Origin: Planctomycetota bacterium | Lineage (GTDB): Bacteria; Planctomycetota; JAJSAM01; JAJVHW01 | Assembly (NCBI GenBank): GCA_021414065.1 | Contig: JAIOPE010000106.1 | Location: 1 to 60,002, forward strand | Direction of reading: 5' to 3' | DNA length: 60,002 bases | Shown here: positions 59,405-60,002 of the stretch, one piece after another | Layout of the letters: every line of letters starts with the position of its first letter | Numbering within the stretch: the stretch's first letter is position 1 | Translations under genes and position numbers: made by a program | The notes under the pieces: generated by a model | Told to the model about the DNA's origin: nothing | Databases searched by the model: none | Seen by the model: the letters and a program-made list of their open reading frames with translations, nothing else

Positions 59405-60002
59405 CTACTTCGCCGGCTCCGGCTTCCACCACCTGGATCCGACACTCGGCGGCAGGACGCGAGCGACGTCGATTGCTTCGCCGAGCAGCAGCGCCTCGTT
59501 GTCCATCGCTCTGCCGGCGGCAACCCACGCGCGGATGCGTGCTGCGAGTGCCGCTGGGATTCGTGACCTCCGGACACTGCGATCCTGCGCCGATCGGGCG
59601 CACGCCGGGAGGTTCCTCGCGGCGGCGTCACGCAGTCGGGCGACGTCCTCGGCTCTGCCGGCTACCTCCCGGAGCGCAGGTTCCGGTGCCGCCCTCTCGC
59701 GAGGTCGAGGATCAGCCCGTCGGCACCTGCATCGACCTCCATCTCGGCCCAAGGGGTCATGTCGGGGGTGTAGAGGACCCAGCGGCCCGGCGGGAGCCCG
59801 GCGAAGGCGAACGCGCCGGTGTCGTCGCTTCGGGTGGTCGCAATCACGCGTTTGCGCTGGTCGATGGTCCGCGCCTGGATCTCTCCGCTCCACGGCCGGT
59901 CGCCGAACGTCGCGCGCCCGCTCGTCCGCAGACCCGGCGTCCACGCGAGCTCCACCTCGCGTCCGCCCGTCGCTCCGGACACGTCGTGGGCCGCGGCGAT
60001 CC
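59405..60002 (-). pseudogene. Partial gene with carboxypeptidase-regulatory-like domain, apparent frameshift near 59690
   Basis: The 5' end lies beyond the right edge. From the edge, one frame reads a beta domain (G-R-A-T-F-G-D-R-P-W-S-G, then D-D-T-G-A-F-A-F-A-G-L-P-P-G-R-W-V-L-Y) typical of carboxypeptidase-regulatory-like repeats, and stops at 59662. Just before that stop, a second frame becomes sensible (A-L-R-E-V-A-G-R-A-E-D-V-A-R-L) and runs to a stop at 59405. A one-base indel near 59690-59700 would join them. Alternatively the first frame ends truly and the rest is chance. No homopolymer marks the site. Confidence 0.45.

Noticed and set aside
1-60002. tRNA, rRNA, CRISPR or riboswitch elements
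   Set aside because: Read for cloverleaf ends, regularly spaced repeats and conserved aptamer cores on both strands; none seen, although by-eye search can miss small RNAs.

Overview
This is a GC-rich (about 70% by eye) diderm bacterial fragment. The envelope model follows from several lipoprotein signal peptides, a TssJ outer-membrane lipoprotein and a complete type VI secretion system (T6SS). A small Arc-type ribbon-helix-helix protein directly after an SPFH membrane protein, many secreted proteins of unknown family, and very large helical proteins make a planctomycete-like organism my best guess. I cannot prove this; Myxococcota or another GC-rich phylum remains possible. I see no rRNA, tRNA or CRISPR array.

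Region 1 (1-29.4 kb, all plus strand) is one T6SS locus. All 13 core parts are readable: TssJ, K, L, M, A, B, C, E, F, G, H (ClpV), Hcp (TssD) and VgrG (TssI). Accessory parts are TagF, a second TssC-family protein (ImpD type), TagJ/ImpE, a VgrG-linked small protein and a PAAR tip protein. Most junctions overlap by 1-20 bases, so this is a few translationally coupled operons, probably tssJ with the gene before it, tssK-tssA, tssB-tssH and hcp-vgrG-PAAR. Two features are unusual: a 978-residue protein before tssJ that looks like a degenerate protein kinase, and four divergent Hcp-like genes in a row before vgrG.

Region 2 (29.5-41.7 kb) holds five large, mostly helical proteins I cannot assign to a family (494, 1020, 1571, 373 and 451 residues). 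The first follows PAAR. The next three form a minus-strand operon, and the fifth is divergent from it. Position next to hcp/vgrG/PAAR suggests T6SS cargo, adaptors or scaffolds, but this is inference. It is the best candidate for an undescribed system in the window.

Region 3 (41.7-46.8 kb, plus strand) is housekeeping: a ComEA-like helix-hairpin-helix membrane protein, NadC, BirA, and a sensor kinase/response regulator pair, tightly packed.

Region 4 (46.8-53.2 kb, minus strand) is accessory: two lipoproteins (one frameshifted at a C7 tract), a Doc-type Fic toxin coupled to an unusual 267-residue partner, a HEAT-repeat exported protein and a 722-residue exported protein. Three copies of a dispersed repeat ending in a GGGGACCGTCCCC palindrome lie between the last of these genes.

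Region 5 (53.5-60 kb) carries the SPFH protein with a clear sigma70-type promoter and operator-like inverted repeat, an 84-bp duplicated element, the Arc-like protein, a small exported protein, a TPR/coiled-coil exported protein with an apparent frameshift, MutY, and a frameshifted partial gene at the right edge. Three frameshifts lie in the last 13 kb and none in the T6SS core; sequencing error and gene decay are both possible.
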